NCBI GenBank assembly: GCA_036676235.1
Contig: JAKFDI010000012.1
Location: 1-64,000, forward strand
Direction of reading: 5' to 3'
DNA: 64,000 nucleotides
Origin: JAKFDI01 sp036676235
GTDB taxonomy: Bacteria > Pseudomonadota > Gammaproteobacteria > Burkholderiales > Burkholderiaceae_C
In this document: positions 55,560-63,190 of the stretch, piece by piece
Layout of the letters: the number at the start of each line of letters is the position of its first letter
Numbering within the stretch: position 1 is the stretch's first letter
Made by a program: the position numbers and the translations under genes
The notes under the pieces: generated by a model
Told to the model about the DNA's origin: nothing
Databases searched by the model: none
The model's input: the letters and a program-made list of their open reading frames with translations, nothing else

Positions 55560-56255
55560 ATGAAACTCGCCATCGAAGCGCCCTCGCTGCCCACCCTCAC
55601 CATCGCCGGCCGCGACGAGCGCTTTCCGGTGAACCGCGTCTTCTGCGTCGGCCGCAACTACGCCGCGCATGCGCGCGAGATGGGCACCGACCCGGACCGC
55701 GAGCCGCCCTTCTTCTTCATGAAGCCAGCAGGCGCCGTGGTCGATGCGGCTCGGCCGGTGTCGCTGCCCTATCCACCGAAGACGACGAACTACCACCACG
55801 AGATCGAGCTGGTCGTGGCCATCGGCCGGGGCGGGTGCGACATCCCCGCGGCCGAGGCGCTGGCGCATGTCTACGGCTACGCCGTCGGCCTGGACATGAC
55901 GCGCCGCGACCTGCAGCTCGAAGCACGCGACAAGGGCCGCCCCTGGGAGTTCGGCAAGTCCTTCGCCCGCTCCGCGCCGATCGGCGCGCTGCACCGCGTA
56001 CAGGACATCGGCCATCCACAGGCGGCGGCCATCACGCTCACGGTCAACGGCCAGCCGCGCCAGTCGTCGGACATCGCAAAGCTCATCTGGTCGGTGGCCG
56101 AGGCTATCGCCGTGCTGTCCGAATACGACGCGCTCGAGCCGGGCGACCTCATCATGACCGGCACGCCCGAGGGCGTGAACGCCGTCGCCCTCGGCGACGT
56201 GATGCGCGGCGCCATCGAGGGCCTCGGCGACATCGAGGTTCGGATCGACGGCTGA
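55560..56255 (+). CDS. nagK: Fumarylpyruvate hydrolase (FAA hydrolase family)
   Basis: A 231-residue fumarylacetoacetate-hydrolase-family enzyme that splits fumarylpyruvate to fumarate and pyruvate. Seen: VFCVGRNYAAHAREMG, FFFMKPAGAVVDA, the metal-binding HHEIELVVAIG (Glu-x-Glu), YAVGLDMTRRDLQLEARDKGRPWEFGKSFARSAPIG, and LIMTGTPEGVNAVALGD. The length and NYxxHxxE signature fit NagK/UGL1-type hydrolases. Start ATG 55560 follows TTGAGGACCTCC. Its substrate requires a maleylpyruvate isomerase that is not encoded nearby. Confidence 0.87.
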   Translation: MKLAIEAPSLPTLTIAGRDERFPVNRVFCVGRNYAAHAREMGTDPDREPPFFFMKPAGAVVDAARPVSLPYPPKTTNYHHEIELVVAIGRGGCDIPAAEALAHVYGYAVGLDMTRRDLQLEARDKGRPWEFGKSFARSAPIGALHRVQDIGHPQAAAITLTVNGQPRQSSDIAKLIWSVAEAIAVLSEYDALEPGDLIMTGTPEGVNAVALGDVMRGAIEGLGDIEVRIDG

Positions 56256-56281
56256 GACCGGACCAGCACAAGGAGACACGC

Positions 56282-57547
56282 ATGAGCACGACGCCCAGCA
56301 TCTTTCCGGCCGACACCCGCTGGGAAGGCGACGGCACGCACCGCATCCCCTTTCTCGCCTACACCAGCGACGACCTGTACCGCCGCGAGCTGGAGCGCTT
56401 CTTCTACAAGGGCCACTGGTGCTACGTCGGCCTGGAAGCCGAGGTGCCGAACGCCGGCGACTTCAAGCGCACGGCGATCGGCGAGCGCTCGGTCATCATG
56501 GTGCGCGACGCCGAGGGCGCGATCCACGTGGTGGAGAACGTCTGCGCCCACCGCGGGATGCGCTTTTGCCGTGAGCGGCATGGCAACCGCAAAGAGTTCG
56601 TCTGCCCCTATCACCAATGGAGCTACACGCTCAAGGGCGACCTGCAGGGCGTGCCGTTTCGTCGTGGCGTGAAGCAGGACGGGCAGGTGCACGGCGGCAT
56701 GCCGGCCGACTTCAAGACCGGCGACCACGGGTTGACGAAGCTGCGGGTCGCCACGCGCGGGGGCGTGGTGTTCGCCTCTTTCGATCCCGACGTCGAATCG
56801 CTGGAAGACTTCCTCGGGCCGACCATCCTCGGCTACTTCGATCGCCTGTTCAACGGCCGTTCCTTGAAGATCCTCGGCTACAACCGCCAGCGCATTCCGG
56901 GCAACTGGAAGCTGATGCAGGAGAACATCAAGGACCCCTACCACCCGGGGCTGCTGCACACCTGGTTCGTCACCTTCGGGCTCTGGCGCGCCGACAACAA
57001 GTCGCAGTTGCGCATGGACGAGCGGCACCGCCACGCGGCCATGATTTCGACGCGCGGCACCGGCGGCAAGGCCGAGCAGGTGACGCAGGTGTCGAGCTTC
57101 AAGGAGACGATGCAGCTCAACGACCCGGGCTTTCTGGACATCGTGCCCGAGCCCTGGTGGGGCGGGCCGACGGCGGTGATGACGACGATCTTCCCGAGCG
57201 TCATCCTGCAGCAGCAGGTCAACAGCGTCTCGACGCGCCACATCCAGCCCTCGGGCCACGGCAGCTTCGACTTCGTCTGGACGCACTTCGGCTTCGACGA
57301 CGACAGCGACGAGATGACCGAGCGCCGGCTGCGCCAGGCCAACCTGTTCGGCCCGGCCGGCTTCGTCTCGGCCGACGACGGCGAGGTGATCGAGTTCTCG
57401 CAGCAGGCGTTCGAGTCCAAGCCTTTCCACCGCACGCTGGCGGAGCTGGGCGGGCACGGCGTCGAGGACACCGAGCACATGGTCACCGAGACGCTGATCC
57501 GCGGCATGTACCGCTACTGGCGCCAAGTGATGGAAAGAGAGGCCTGA
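56282..57547 (+). CDS. nagG: Salicylate 5-hydroxylase, large (alpha) oxygenase subunit
   Basis: A 421-residue Rieske non-haem-iron oxygenase alpha subunit. The Rieske cluster is bound by C88-x-H90 and C108-x2-H111 (ENVCAHRGMRFC, FVCPYHQWSY). The mononuclear iron site is Asp218-x2-His221-x4-His226 in NIKDPYHPGLLH, with a C-terminal acidic ligand. Context with nagAa, nagH, nagAb and gentisate dioxygenase points to NagG, which converts salicylate to gentisate. Other aryl-carboxylate Rieske oxygenases are possible, and the exact substrate is inferred. Confidence 0.85.
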   Translation: MSTTPSIFPADTRWEGDGTHRIPFLAYTSDDLYRRELERFFYKGHWCYVGLEAEVPNAGDFKRTAIGERSVIMVRDAEGAIHVVENVCAHRGMRFCRERHGNRKEFVCPYHQWSYTLKGDLQGVPFRRGVKQDGQVHGGMPADFKTGDHGLTKLRVATRGGVVFASFDPDVESLEDFLGPTILGYFDRLFNGRSLKILGYNRQRIPGNWKLMQENIKDPYHPGLLHTWFVTFGLWRADNKSQLRMDERHRHAAMISTRGTGGKAEQVTQVSSFKETMQLNDPGFLDIVPEPWWGGPTAVMTTIFPSVILQQQVNSVSTRHIQPSGHGSFDFVWTHFGFDDDSDEMTERRLRQANLFGPAGFVSADDGEVIEFSQQAFESKPFHRTLAELGGHGVEDTEHMVTETLIRGMYRYWRQVMEREA

Positions 57548-57551
57548 CCCG

Positions 57552-58034
57552 ATGGCAACGCAGCTGAACTTCGACGACTGGTTCGCGCTCAACCAGCTCT
57601 ACGCCGACTACGCGAGCGCGGTCGACTCGGGCCAGTGGGATCTGTGGCCCGAGTTCTTCACCGACGACTGCGTCTACCGCCTGCAGCCGCGCGAGAACCA
57701 CGAGCGCGGCTTTCCGCTCGCCACGCTGTCGTTCACCAGCAAAGGCATGCTGAAGGACCGCGTCTACGGCATCCAGGAGACGCTGTTCCACGACCCGTAC
57801 TACCAGCGCCACGTGGTGGGCGTGCCGGTGCTGCGCGCCGTCGAGACGGAGGGCTGGCGCTGCGAGGCCAACTACGCGGTGTTCCGCACCAAGCTGTCGG
57901 AGGCGTCGATCGTGTTCAACGTCGGCCGCTACCTCGACAAGGTGGTGCGCACGCCGCAGGGCCTCAAGTTCGCGTCGCGCGAATGCATCTACGACAGCGA
58001 GATGATTCCCAACTCCATCATCTATCCCATCTGA
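57552..58034 (+). CDS. nagH: Salicylate 5-hydroxylase, small (beta) oxygenase subunit
   Basis: A 160-residue NTF2-fold beta subunit of a ring-hydroxylating oxygenase. Seen: FDDWFALNQLYADYASAVDSGQWDLWPEFFTDDCVYRLQPRENHERGFPL, MLKDRVYGIQETLFHDPYYQRHVVG, and VFNVGRYLDKV. It gives structural support to the large subunit. Only 4 bases separate it from nagG and 8 from nagAb, as expected for subunits made in equal amounts. Confidence 0.87.
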   Translation: MATQLNFDDWFALNQLYADYASAVDSGQWDLWPEFFTDDCVYRLQPRENHERGFPLATLSFTSKGMLKDRVYGIQETLFHDPYYQRHVVGVPVLRAVETEGWRCEANYAVFRTKLSEASIVFNVGRYLDKVVRTPQGLKFASRECIYDSEMIPNSIIYPI

Positions 58035-58042
58035 GAGCCGCG

Positions 58043-58360
58043 ATGAACGACGACAACTGGATCGACGCGCTCGCCGCCGACTCGCTGCCCACCGATGACG
58101 TGGTGGGCGTCGTCGTGGCCGGGCGCGACATCGCGCTGTACACGGTGGGCAATGCGGTCTACGCCACCGACAACATCTGCACCCACGGCCAGGCGCGCCT
58201 GTGCGACGGCTTCCTCGACGGCCACGAGATCGAATGCCCGCTGCACCAGGGCAAGTTCGACGTGCGCGACGGCAAGCCCTTGTGCGAGCCGGTCACCCTG
58301 CCGCTGCGCAGCTACCCCGTGAGGATCGACGGGCCGAGGGTGTACGTGCGGATCGAATGA
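58043..58360 (+). CDS. nagAb: Rieske-type ferredoxin of salicylate 5-hydroxylase
   Basis: A 105-residue Rieske [2Fe-2S] ferredoxin. Ligands are seen in NICTHGQARLCDG (Cys-x-His) and ECPLHQGKFDVRDGKPLCEPV (Cys-x2-His). It transfers electrons from NagAa to the NagGH oxygenase. Last gene of nagAa-I-K-G-H-Ab. ATG 58043 is 8 bases past nagH. Confidence 0.9.
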   Translation: MNDDNWIDALAADSLPTDDVVGVVVAGRDIALYTVGNAVYATDNICTHGQARLCDGFLDGHEIECPLHQGKFDVRDGKPLCEPVTLPLRSYPVRIDGPRVYVRIE

Positions 58361-58694
58361 CTGCGGTGCACGCGAAGACGGCGAACGCGTCGCGCCGCCG
58401 ACGGCAACGGTGCTTCGGATGGACATCAAGCAGCTCAAGCGGGCCTTCGCGGCGCTGCCGTGCTGCTGGCGGCTTGCAGTTCCACGGGGGAGTCCTCGCC
58501 TGAACGCGTGGCGATTCGATTCTTTGCCAGCCCCCATCTGTGATCGCGCGCTGGTGCGCGCGAATTCCACTGGATGCCAGCCGAGCTGAACGCGAGTTCA
58601 GTACACGTGCGCAGGCCAGAAAACGGTCGCTCGAATGAGGGTGACAGCGCATGAGCCCGTGAAAGCCGAGATACATTGAGTTACGATCTGCCGC
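58361..58694. other. 334-base intergenic region with one gene relic
   Basis: Apart from the frameshifted lipoprotein-like fragment described separately at 58419-58543, no coding sequence, terminator or strong promoter was recognised here. There is no T run after nagAb, so the operon probably ends by Rho action or further downstream. Confidence 0.6.
58419..58543 (+). pseudogene. Frameshifted lipoprotein signal-peptide relic
   Basis: From ATG 58419 the frame gives MDIKQLKRAFAAL and then, after a one-base shift near 58458, VLLAACSSTGESSPE, an excellent lipobox (L-A-A-C) and mature start. The shifted frame stops at 58543 after only about 28 more codons. It looks like the 5' end of a small lipoprotein gene broken by frameshift and truncation. 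Confidence 0.4.
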
Positions 58695-59195
58695 ATGAAG
58701 TTTTCGCCGCTGTCTTGGCTGTCCTTGGGCGCTCGTCATGGGGCGCCGACCAACGAGCATGCGCGTCCCGCGCCGTCGAAGCCGCCTGCACAGCGGCCCG
58801 GCTCGCGAAGCCGCGGCGGAGCTGCCGAGCGCGCGCCGCAGTTGGGCGAACCCCAGCTGTCCAGCCTCGCGCAGGCTTGGCTCGCGAGCTTGCCCGGTCG
58901 CCTGCGGCCCACACGTGCAGCGGCCGCCTACCCGCGCATCGTGAACAGGATCGCGCTCTGTTGGAGCGACCCGGAACTGCGCACCAAGGTGTTCTCGGAA
59001 CTCATGGTCGATCAGCGCGGTGGCAGACGAGGCTTTCCGGTCGATGTGGCGGCCGAACTGCTGGCGCTGCGCGACATCAACGTGCCGCAGCCCCAGCCCG
59101 CGCCGACACCTGCCCGGGCGTGGGACCTGCGCACCGTCGCCACGTCGGATCGCGACAGCCGCTTCGACGAAGGCGCCATTGCGACGCGGTACTGA
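58695..59195 (+). CDS. Conserved hypothetical protein, 166 residues
   Basis: A soluble protein with a proline-rich, low-complexity first half (residues 15-55) and a conserved second half: YPRIVNRIALCWSDPELRTKVFSELMVDQRGGRRGFPVDVAAELLALRD. That pattern (RxxNxxALxWxD; RGGRxGFPxDVxxELxxL) recurs in small Burkholderiales proteins of unknown function. No signal peptide or metal site is evident. It ends two bases before an orphan PEP-CTERM tail in another frame. Confidence 0.7.
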   Translation: MKFSPLSWLSLGARHGAPTNEHARPAPSKPPAQRPGSRSRGGAAERAPQLGEPQLSSLAQAWLASLPGRLRPTRAAAAYPRIVNRIALCWSDPELRTKVFSELMVDQRGGRRGFPVDVAAELLALRDINVPQPQPAPTPARAWDLRTVATSDRDSRFDEGAIATRY

Positions 59196-59196
59196 G

Positions 59197-59304
59197 GTGT
59201 CGGTCAATGCCGTGCCGGTACCCGAGCCATCCACACTTTTGTTCATGGTGGCTGGCGCGGCCGCTCTGACGTGTGTTCGTGCCCGTCAACGACGCACAGC
59301 CTGA
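59197..59304 (+). pseudogene. Orphan PEP-CTERM sorting-signal fragment
   Basis: The reading frame ends VPVPEPSTLLFMVAGAAALTC followed by VRARQRRTA and stop: a textbook exosortase (PEP-CTERM) sorting tail with the PEP motif, a hydrophobic helix and a basic cluster. Nothing resembling a secreted protein precedes it in frame; upstream it overlaps the 58695-59195 gene in a different frame, and no signal peptide is seen. It is probably the last piece of a deleted gene. Confidence 0.6.
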
Positions 59305-59451
59305 GGGTTCGTTGCCGCCACAAGGGGTAGACCGACCTTCCGTAAGGGCAACGCCACAGCCCTCCTCTTCAGGTACAAGTCACCTCGGCACTGCCCCATC
59401 TTCCGGAATCGATCGCCGAGGTTCCTTGTCTTCCAGGTCGCCATCGAACCC

Positions 59452-60561
59452 ATGGCTTCGATCACCATCGACGCGTTGCGGCGTCACGCCATCGGGCGTT
59501 CACTCTTTCGGCCAACGACCCTGCCGCAGGCCATTTCGCGGCTCGGCTTCGTACAGGCCGATCCGTTGCGTGCACCCGCACGTGCACAAGATCTGACCTT
59601 GCGTCATCGCGTCGCGGGCTATCGAGCCGGCGATCTCGAGCAGCGCTACCCACGCCTGGCGGTCGAAGAGGACTTCTTCGTCAACTACGGCTTCGTACGC
59701 CATGACGTGCACCAACGCATGCACCCGCGCACGCCAAGAATGGTCTGGCCGGAGTCACGATGGGACCAGGCGCGTTCAGTGCTCGAGTTCGTGCGAGACA
59801 GAGGAGCGGTTCATCCTCGCGATGTCGACGCGGCCTTTGGGCACGGCAAGACGCGCAACTGGTTCGGTGGCACGTCCAACGCGTCCACCGAGTTGCTCGA
59901 CGGACTGCACTACCGAGGCCTGCTGCGAGTCGCGCGGCGTGACGGGGGCGTGCGTCTTTTCGCGGCGCGCGAACAGACCCTGGCCCCCGACGATCCTCAA
60001 GCCGCCCATGATTTCCTGATTGACGTGGCCGTGAACAAGTACGCCCCGTTGCCGGCGCCAACTCTCGCCCGCCTCCTCAGTCATCTGGGCGGTGGCGCAC
60101 CGCAATGGAGGGACGATCGTGCGGCTGCGCTGGTTCGTGCGCGCGCCCGGTTGAGAACGGCCCGGGTCGACGGCATGGACTGGTACTGGCCCGCGGACGA
60201 ACGCATGGTGCGGCGCGAGCCCGACGATGCGGTGCGCCTGCTGGCACCGTTCGACCCCGTCGTCTGGGATCGCCTGCGCTTCGAAGTCTTCTGGGGCTGG
60301 GCGTATCGGTTCGAGGCCTACACCCCAGCAGCTCGGCGCAAACTCGGCCACTACGCGCTGCCGCTTCTCTGGCGCGAAATGGTCATCGGCTGGGGCAACG
60401 TCGCCCTCCATCAGGGCCGGCTTCAGCCGCAGTTCGGCTTCGTGAGCGGCCACGCACCGGACTCACCCTCCTTTCGAGCAAGTCTCGACGACGAGTTGCA
60501 GCGCCTGTGCGAATTTCTCGGCGCCACGGACAGCGAACGGACCGACGGCGAGCCCCTGTGA
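59452..60561 (+). CDS. YcaQ/AlkX-type DNA glycosylase (HTH_42 winged-helix)
   Basis: A 369-residue winged-helix protein of the HTH_42 family, which includes DNA glycosylases that unhook interstrand crosslinks and remove bulky adducts. Seen: RLGFVQADPLRAPARAQDLTLRHR, with the catalytic Q-x-D motif at Gln35-Asp37 (the Gln-hydrophobic-Asp variant found in YcaQ/AlkX), DFFVNYGFVRHD, AFDPVVWDRLRFEVFWGWAYRFEAYTPAARRKLGHYALPLLW and the final GWGNVA. The start at 59452 is chosen on this alignment. Its base composition looks less GC-rich than its neighbours by eye. Confidence 0.82.
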   Translation: MASITIDALRRHAIGRSLFRPTTLPQAISRLGFVQADPLRAPARAQDLTLRHRVAGYRAGDLEQRYPRLAVEEDFFVNYGFVRHDVHQRMHPRTPRMVWPESRWDQARSVLEFVRDRGAVHPRDVDAAFGHGKTRNWFGGTSNASTELLDGLHYRGLLRVARRDGGVRLFAAREQTLAPDDPQAAHDFLIDVAVNKYAPLPAPTLARLLSHLGGGAPQWRDDRAAALVRARARLRTARVDGMDWYWPADERMVRREPDDAVRLLAPFDPVVWDRLRFEVFWGWAYRFEAYTPAARRKLGHYALPLLWREMVIGWGNVALHQGRLQPQFGFVSGHAPDSPSFRASLDDELQRLCEFLGATDSERTDGEPL

Positions 60562-60574
60562 AGGTCAACCCACG

Positions 60575-60967
60575 ATGCACCCGCTGAACAACCCCTTCCT
60601 CGAACACCTCGGCGTCGAACTCGTCGAATGGCGCGAAGGTCATGCCCGCATGCGGCTGCCGCTCGCAGCGCACCACGGCAACCGCACCGGCCGTGTGCAA
60701 GGCGGCGTGCTGTGCACGCTGCTCGACGCCGTGGCCGGCTATTCGGGCTTGTATGCCCCGCCGGGCGAGCAGGCGCTCGAAGCCGTCACTCTCGGCCTGA
60801 CGACGCACTTCATCGCGAGCGGCGAAGGCACGGCGGCGATTGCCACCGCGCGCGTGACCTCGCGCGGGCGGCGCATCTTCTTCGCCGAGGCTCAGGTCGC
60901 GCTCGACAGCGGGTTGGTCGTGGCGACGGCGATGGGCAACTTCCGCTATGTCTCGGCGCGAGGCTGA
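60575..60967 (+). CDS. PaaI-type hotdog thioesterase
   Basis: A 130-residue acyl-CoA thioesterase. Seen: NPFLEHLGVELVEWREGHARMRLPLAAHHGNRTGRVQGGVLCTLLDAVAGYSG, the HGGxxxTLxD-like helix of the PaaI family (here QGGVLCTLLD), then TLGLTTHFI and RVTSRGRRIFFAEAQV. It hydrolyses a CoA thioester, substrate unknown. Starts 13 bases after the glycosylase gene. Its last 22 bases overlap the tail of the convergent SDR gene. Confidence 0.85.
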   Translation: MHPLNNPFLEHLGVELVEWREGHARMRLPLAAHHGNRTGRVQGGVLCTLLDAVAGYSGLYAPPGEQALEAVTLGLTTHFIASGEGTAAIATARVTSRGRRIFFAEAQVALDSGLVVATAMGNFRYVSARG

Positions 60968-61779
60968 GAAGGCGGCCGTGCCGGCGCGGCCGCGAGCGCC
61001 GCGCTGAAGTCGCGCCCGCCGGCCAGCGAGATGCCGCCGTCCACCGGCAACACCACGCCGGTCACGTAGGCGGCCAGCGGCGAGCTGAGCACCATCGCCA
61101 TGTCGGCGATCTCGCTCGTCGTGCCGTAGCGGCCGAGCGGAATCACGGCGGTCATCTTCGCTCGCGCCTCGTCGGTCGGTGCGAGGCGGCGCACGCCTTC
61201 GGTGTCGGCGATGGGACCCGGCACGATGGAGTTCACGCGCACGCCGTCCGGTCCCCATTCCATTGCCAGCACGCGCGTGAGCATGTCCACGCCGGCCTTG
61301 GCGGCGCACACATGGGCCTGGAACTTCGTCGGATTGAAGGCCTGCGAGGCCGAGATGTTGATCACCGAGGCACCCGGCCGCCGCAGGAATTCGTGCGCCG
61401 CGCGCAGCACGTTGAAGCTGCCCAGCAGATCAATGTCGATCACCGTCTTGAAGCCGTTGGCGGACATGCCGAGCGCCGGCGCGAGGAAGTTGCCCGCCGC
61501 GCCGGAGACCAGCACGTCGATCGGGCCAAAGTTGTCATGCGCACGCTGCAGCGCATCGGCCACCGCCTGCGCGTCACGCACGTCGGCGCTGTAGCCCTCG
61601 GCCTCGCCGCCGTGCGCACGCAGCTGCGTGAGCGCGCCGTCGATGCGCTCGCGCGAGCGGCTCATGATGCTGAGCTTCGCGCCACGCCGCGCGAAGGCGT
61701 CGGCGATGCCGAGGTTGATGCCGCTGCTGCCACCGGAGGCGAAGACGTGGCGGGCGGTGAAGTCGAAGAAGTCGGTCAT
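60946..61779 (-). CDS. SDR oxidoreductase, 2,4-dienoyl-CoA-reductase-like
   Basis: A 277-residue SDR. Seen: VFASGGSSGINLGIADAFARRGAKLSIMSR, the GGSSGINLGIA form typical of dienoyl-CoA-reductase-like SDRs, NFLAPALGMSANGFKTVIDIDLLGSFN, the ISASQAFN active-site Ser, a VCAAKAGVDM Lys motif (His rather than Tyr precedes it, HVCAAK), and VNSIVPGPIADTEG. Tyr of the YxxxK motif thus appears replaced. Start ATG 61779. It overlaps the convergent thioesterase gene by 22 bases. Confidence 0.82.
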   Translation of the reverse strand: MTDFFDFTARHVFASGGSSGINLGIADAFARRGAKLSIMSRSRERIDGALTQLRAHGGEAEGYSADVRDAQAVADALQRAHDNFGPIDVLVSGAAGNFLAPALGMSANGFKTVIDIDLLGSFNVLRAAHEFLRRPGASVINISASQAFNPTKFQAHVCAAKAGVDMLTRVLAMEWGPDGVRVNSIVPGPIADTEGVRRLAPTDEARAKMTAVIPLGRYGTTSEIADMAMVLSSPLAAYVTGVVLPVDGGISLAGGRDFSAALAAAPARPPSQPRAET

Positions 61780-61807
61780 GGCAGAGCCTTCCCAAGAAAC
61801 CGTTCGC

Positions 61808-61930
61808 ACTGAGCCTGTCGAAGTGCCCGATCGTCCTGAGCCTGTCGAAGGGACTGAGCCTGTCGAAGTGCCCGGGTGCCCGAGTGGGGGCTTCGACAGG
61901 CTCAGCCCGATCCTTCGACAAGCTCAGGAC
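61808..61930. repeat. Cluster of five TGAGCCTGTCGAAG repeats, three direct and two inverted
   Basis: Direct copies of ACTGAGCCTGTCGAAG-type sequence start at 61808, 61835 and 61853. Inverted copies CTTCGACAGGCTCAG (61891-61905) and CTTCGACAAGCTCAG (61913-61927) follow. The arms could form a long hairpin between the genes. The same core occurs at 999-1013. No coding content. Confidence 0.88.
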
Positions 61931-61965
61931 GAGCGGGTTCTTATCGATCGATTCGCGAATCCGCC

Positions 61966-62940
61966 TCAGTCGAGCCTGATGTTCGCCGCGCGGATGATCC
62001 GCCCGTACAGCGCCGCATCGTCGCGCACGGTGCGCTCGAACTCCTGCGGCGAGTTGCCGACCACGCTCAGGCCGAGTGCCTGGATCCGCGCCGTCGCCTC
62101 GGGTGCATGCAGGGCACGCGCTGCCTCGGCATTGAACTTCGCCACCACGTCACGCGGCGTGCCGGCCGGCATGAACATGCCGAACCAGCCGTAGGGCTCG
62201 AAATCCTTGTAGCCGTGCTCCGCCATGGTCATCACCTCGGGCACCACCTGGTTGCGGCGGCTGCCGGTGACGGCGAGCACGCGGATCTTGCCGGTCTTCA
62301 GGTGCGGCGTGAGCGTGGCGGCATCGATGAAGGCCGAACTGAGCTGGCCGCCCAGCATGTCGGTGACGAGCGGCGCCGAGCCCTTGTACGGCACGTGCAC
62401 CAGGTCGAGCCCGGCCTGCATGTTCAGGAGCGAGCCCTGGATGTGCGCCGAGGTGCCGATGCCGTAGGAGCCGAAGCTGTGCTTGCCCGGGTTGGCCTTC
62501 ATCAGCGCGATGAACTCCTTCACGTTCTTCACCGGCATGCTGCTCGGCACGCACAGCATGCTGCTGGAACGCGCCACCTCGATCACCGGCACCAGGTCCT
62601 CCTGCGGATCGAACGGAATCTTGCTCGTCATCCACGGCAACTGCACCAGCGCCACGATGCTCATCAGCACCGTCAGGCCGTCGGGTGCCGCCTTGGCCAC
62701 CATGTCGCCGCCGATGGTGCCGCTCGCGCCCGGCTTGTTCTCGACCACCACGTTGGTGTTCCAGGCCGACTGCACATGCATGGCGACAAGGCGCCCCAGC
62801 ATGTCGGTCGCGCCGCCGGCGGGGTACGGCACGATGATGCGGATCGGCTGTTGCTGCGCCCAGGCGGCGAACGGCCCCGCGGCCAGCGGTGCGGAAGCCA
62901 GGGCGCCGACGAGGGCGCGGCGGGTCGGGTGCTTGTGCAT
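61966..62940 (-). CDS. Bug-family tripartite tricarboxylate-type solute-binding protein
   Basis: A 324-residue periplasmic substrate-binding receptor. The signal peptide (RRALVGALASAPLAAGPFAA then WAQQ) has a Tat-like RR start. The mature part shows IRIIVPYPAGGATDMLGRLVA, VVVENKPGASGTIGGDMVAKAAPDG, GSYGIGTSAHIQGSLLNMQAGLDLVHVPYKGSAPLVTDMLGGQLS, and FMPAGTPRDVV. Such receptors bind carboxylates and are greatly expanded in Burkholderiales. No TctA/TctB membrane genes are adjacent, so it is an orphan receptor. Ligand not predictable. Confidence 0.92.
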   Translation of the reverse strand: MHKHPTRRALVGALASAPLAAGPFAAWAQQQPIRIIVPYPAGGATDMLGRLVAMHVQSAWNTNVVVENKPGASGTIGGDMVAKAAPDGLTVLMSIVALVQLPWMTSKIPFDPQEDLVPVIEVARSSSMLCVPSSMPVKNVKEFIALMKANPGKHSFGSYGIGTSAHIQGSLLNMQAGLDLVHVPYKGSAPLVTDMLGGQLSSAFIDAATLTPHLKTGKIRVLAVTGSRRNQVVPEVMTMAEHGYKDFEPYGWFGMFMPAGTPRDVVAKFNAEAARALHAPEATARIQALGLSVVGNSPQEFERTVRDDAALYGRIIRAANIRLD

Positions 62941-63190
62941 GTCTGTCTCCTTTGTCGTGATGCGGACCTTCGCCGGCCGACGTGGAGCGGCCGTGAGGTG
63001 CGGCCATTGAATGCGCCGCGCGGCGCGCGGGCAATGGCGCTTCGGATCAGCGGGTTTGGCGAAAACGTCCAGCGCGACGAAGCATTGACTCAACACAGGC
63101 ATGCGCGCACGCCGCGTGCTGCGCAAGCACTGGGGCGCGTGAGCGGATGATCAAGCAGACGCCGCGGATCCGGCTCCGCCGGTCCGCTGG

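Noticed and set aside
59305..59451. Short frames between the PEP-CTERM relic and the glycosylase gene
   Set aside because: No ribosome site, no homology pattern and less than 60 codons; treated as an empty promoter region.
61808..61930. The direct repeats as a short CRISPR array
   Set aside because: Repeats are only about 15 bases, spacing is irregular, two copies are inverted, and no cas genes are near.
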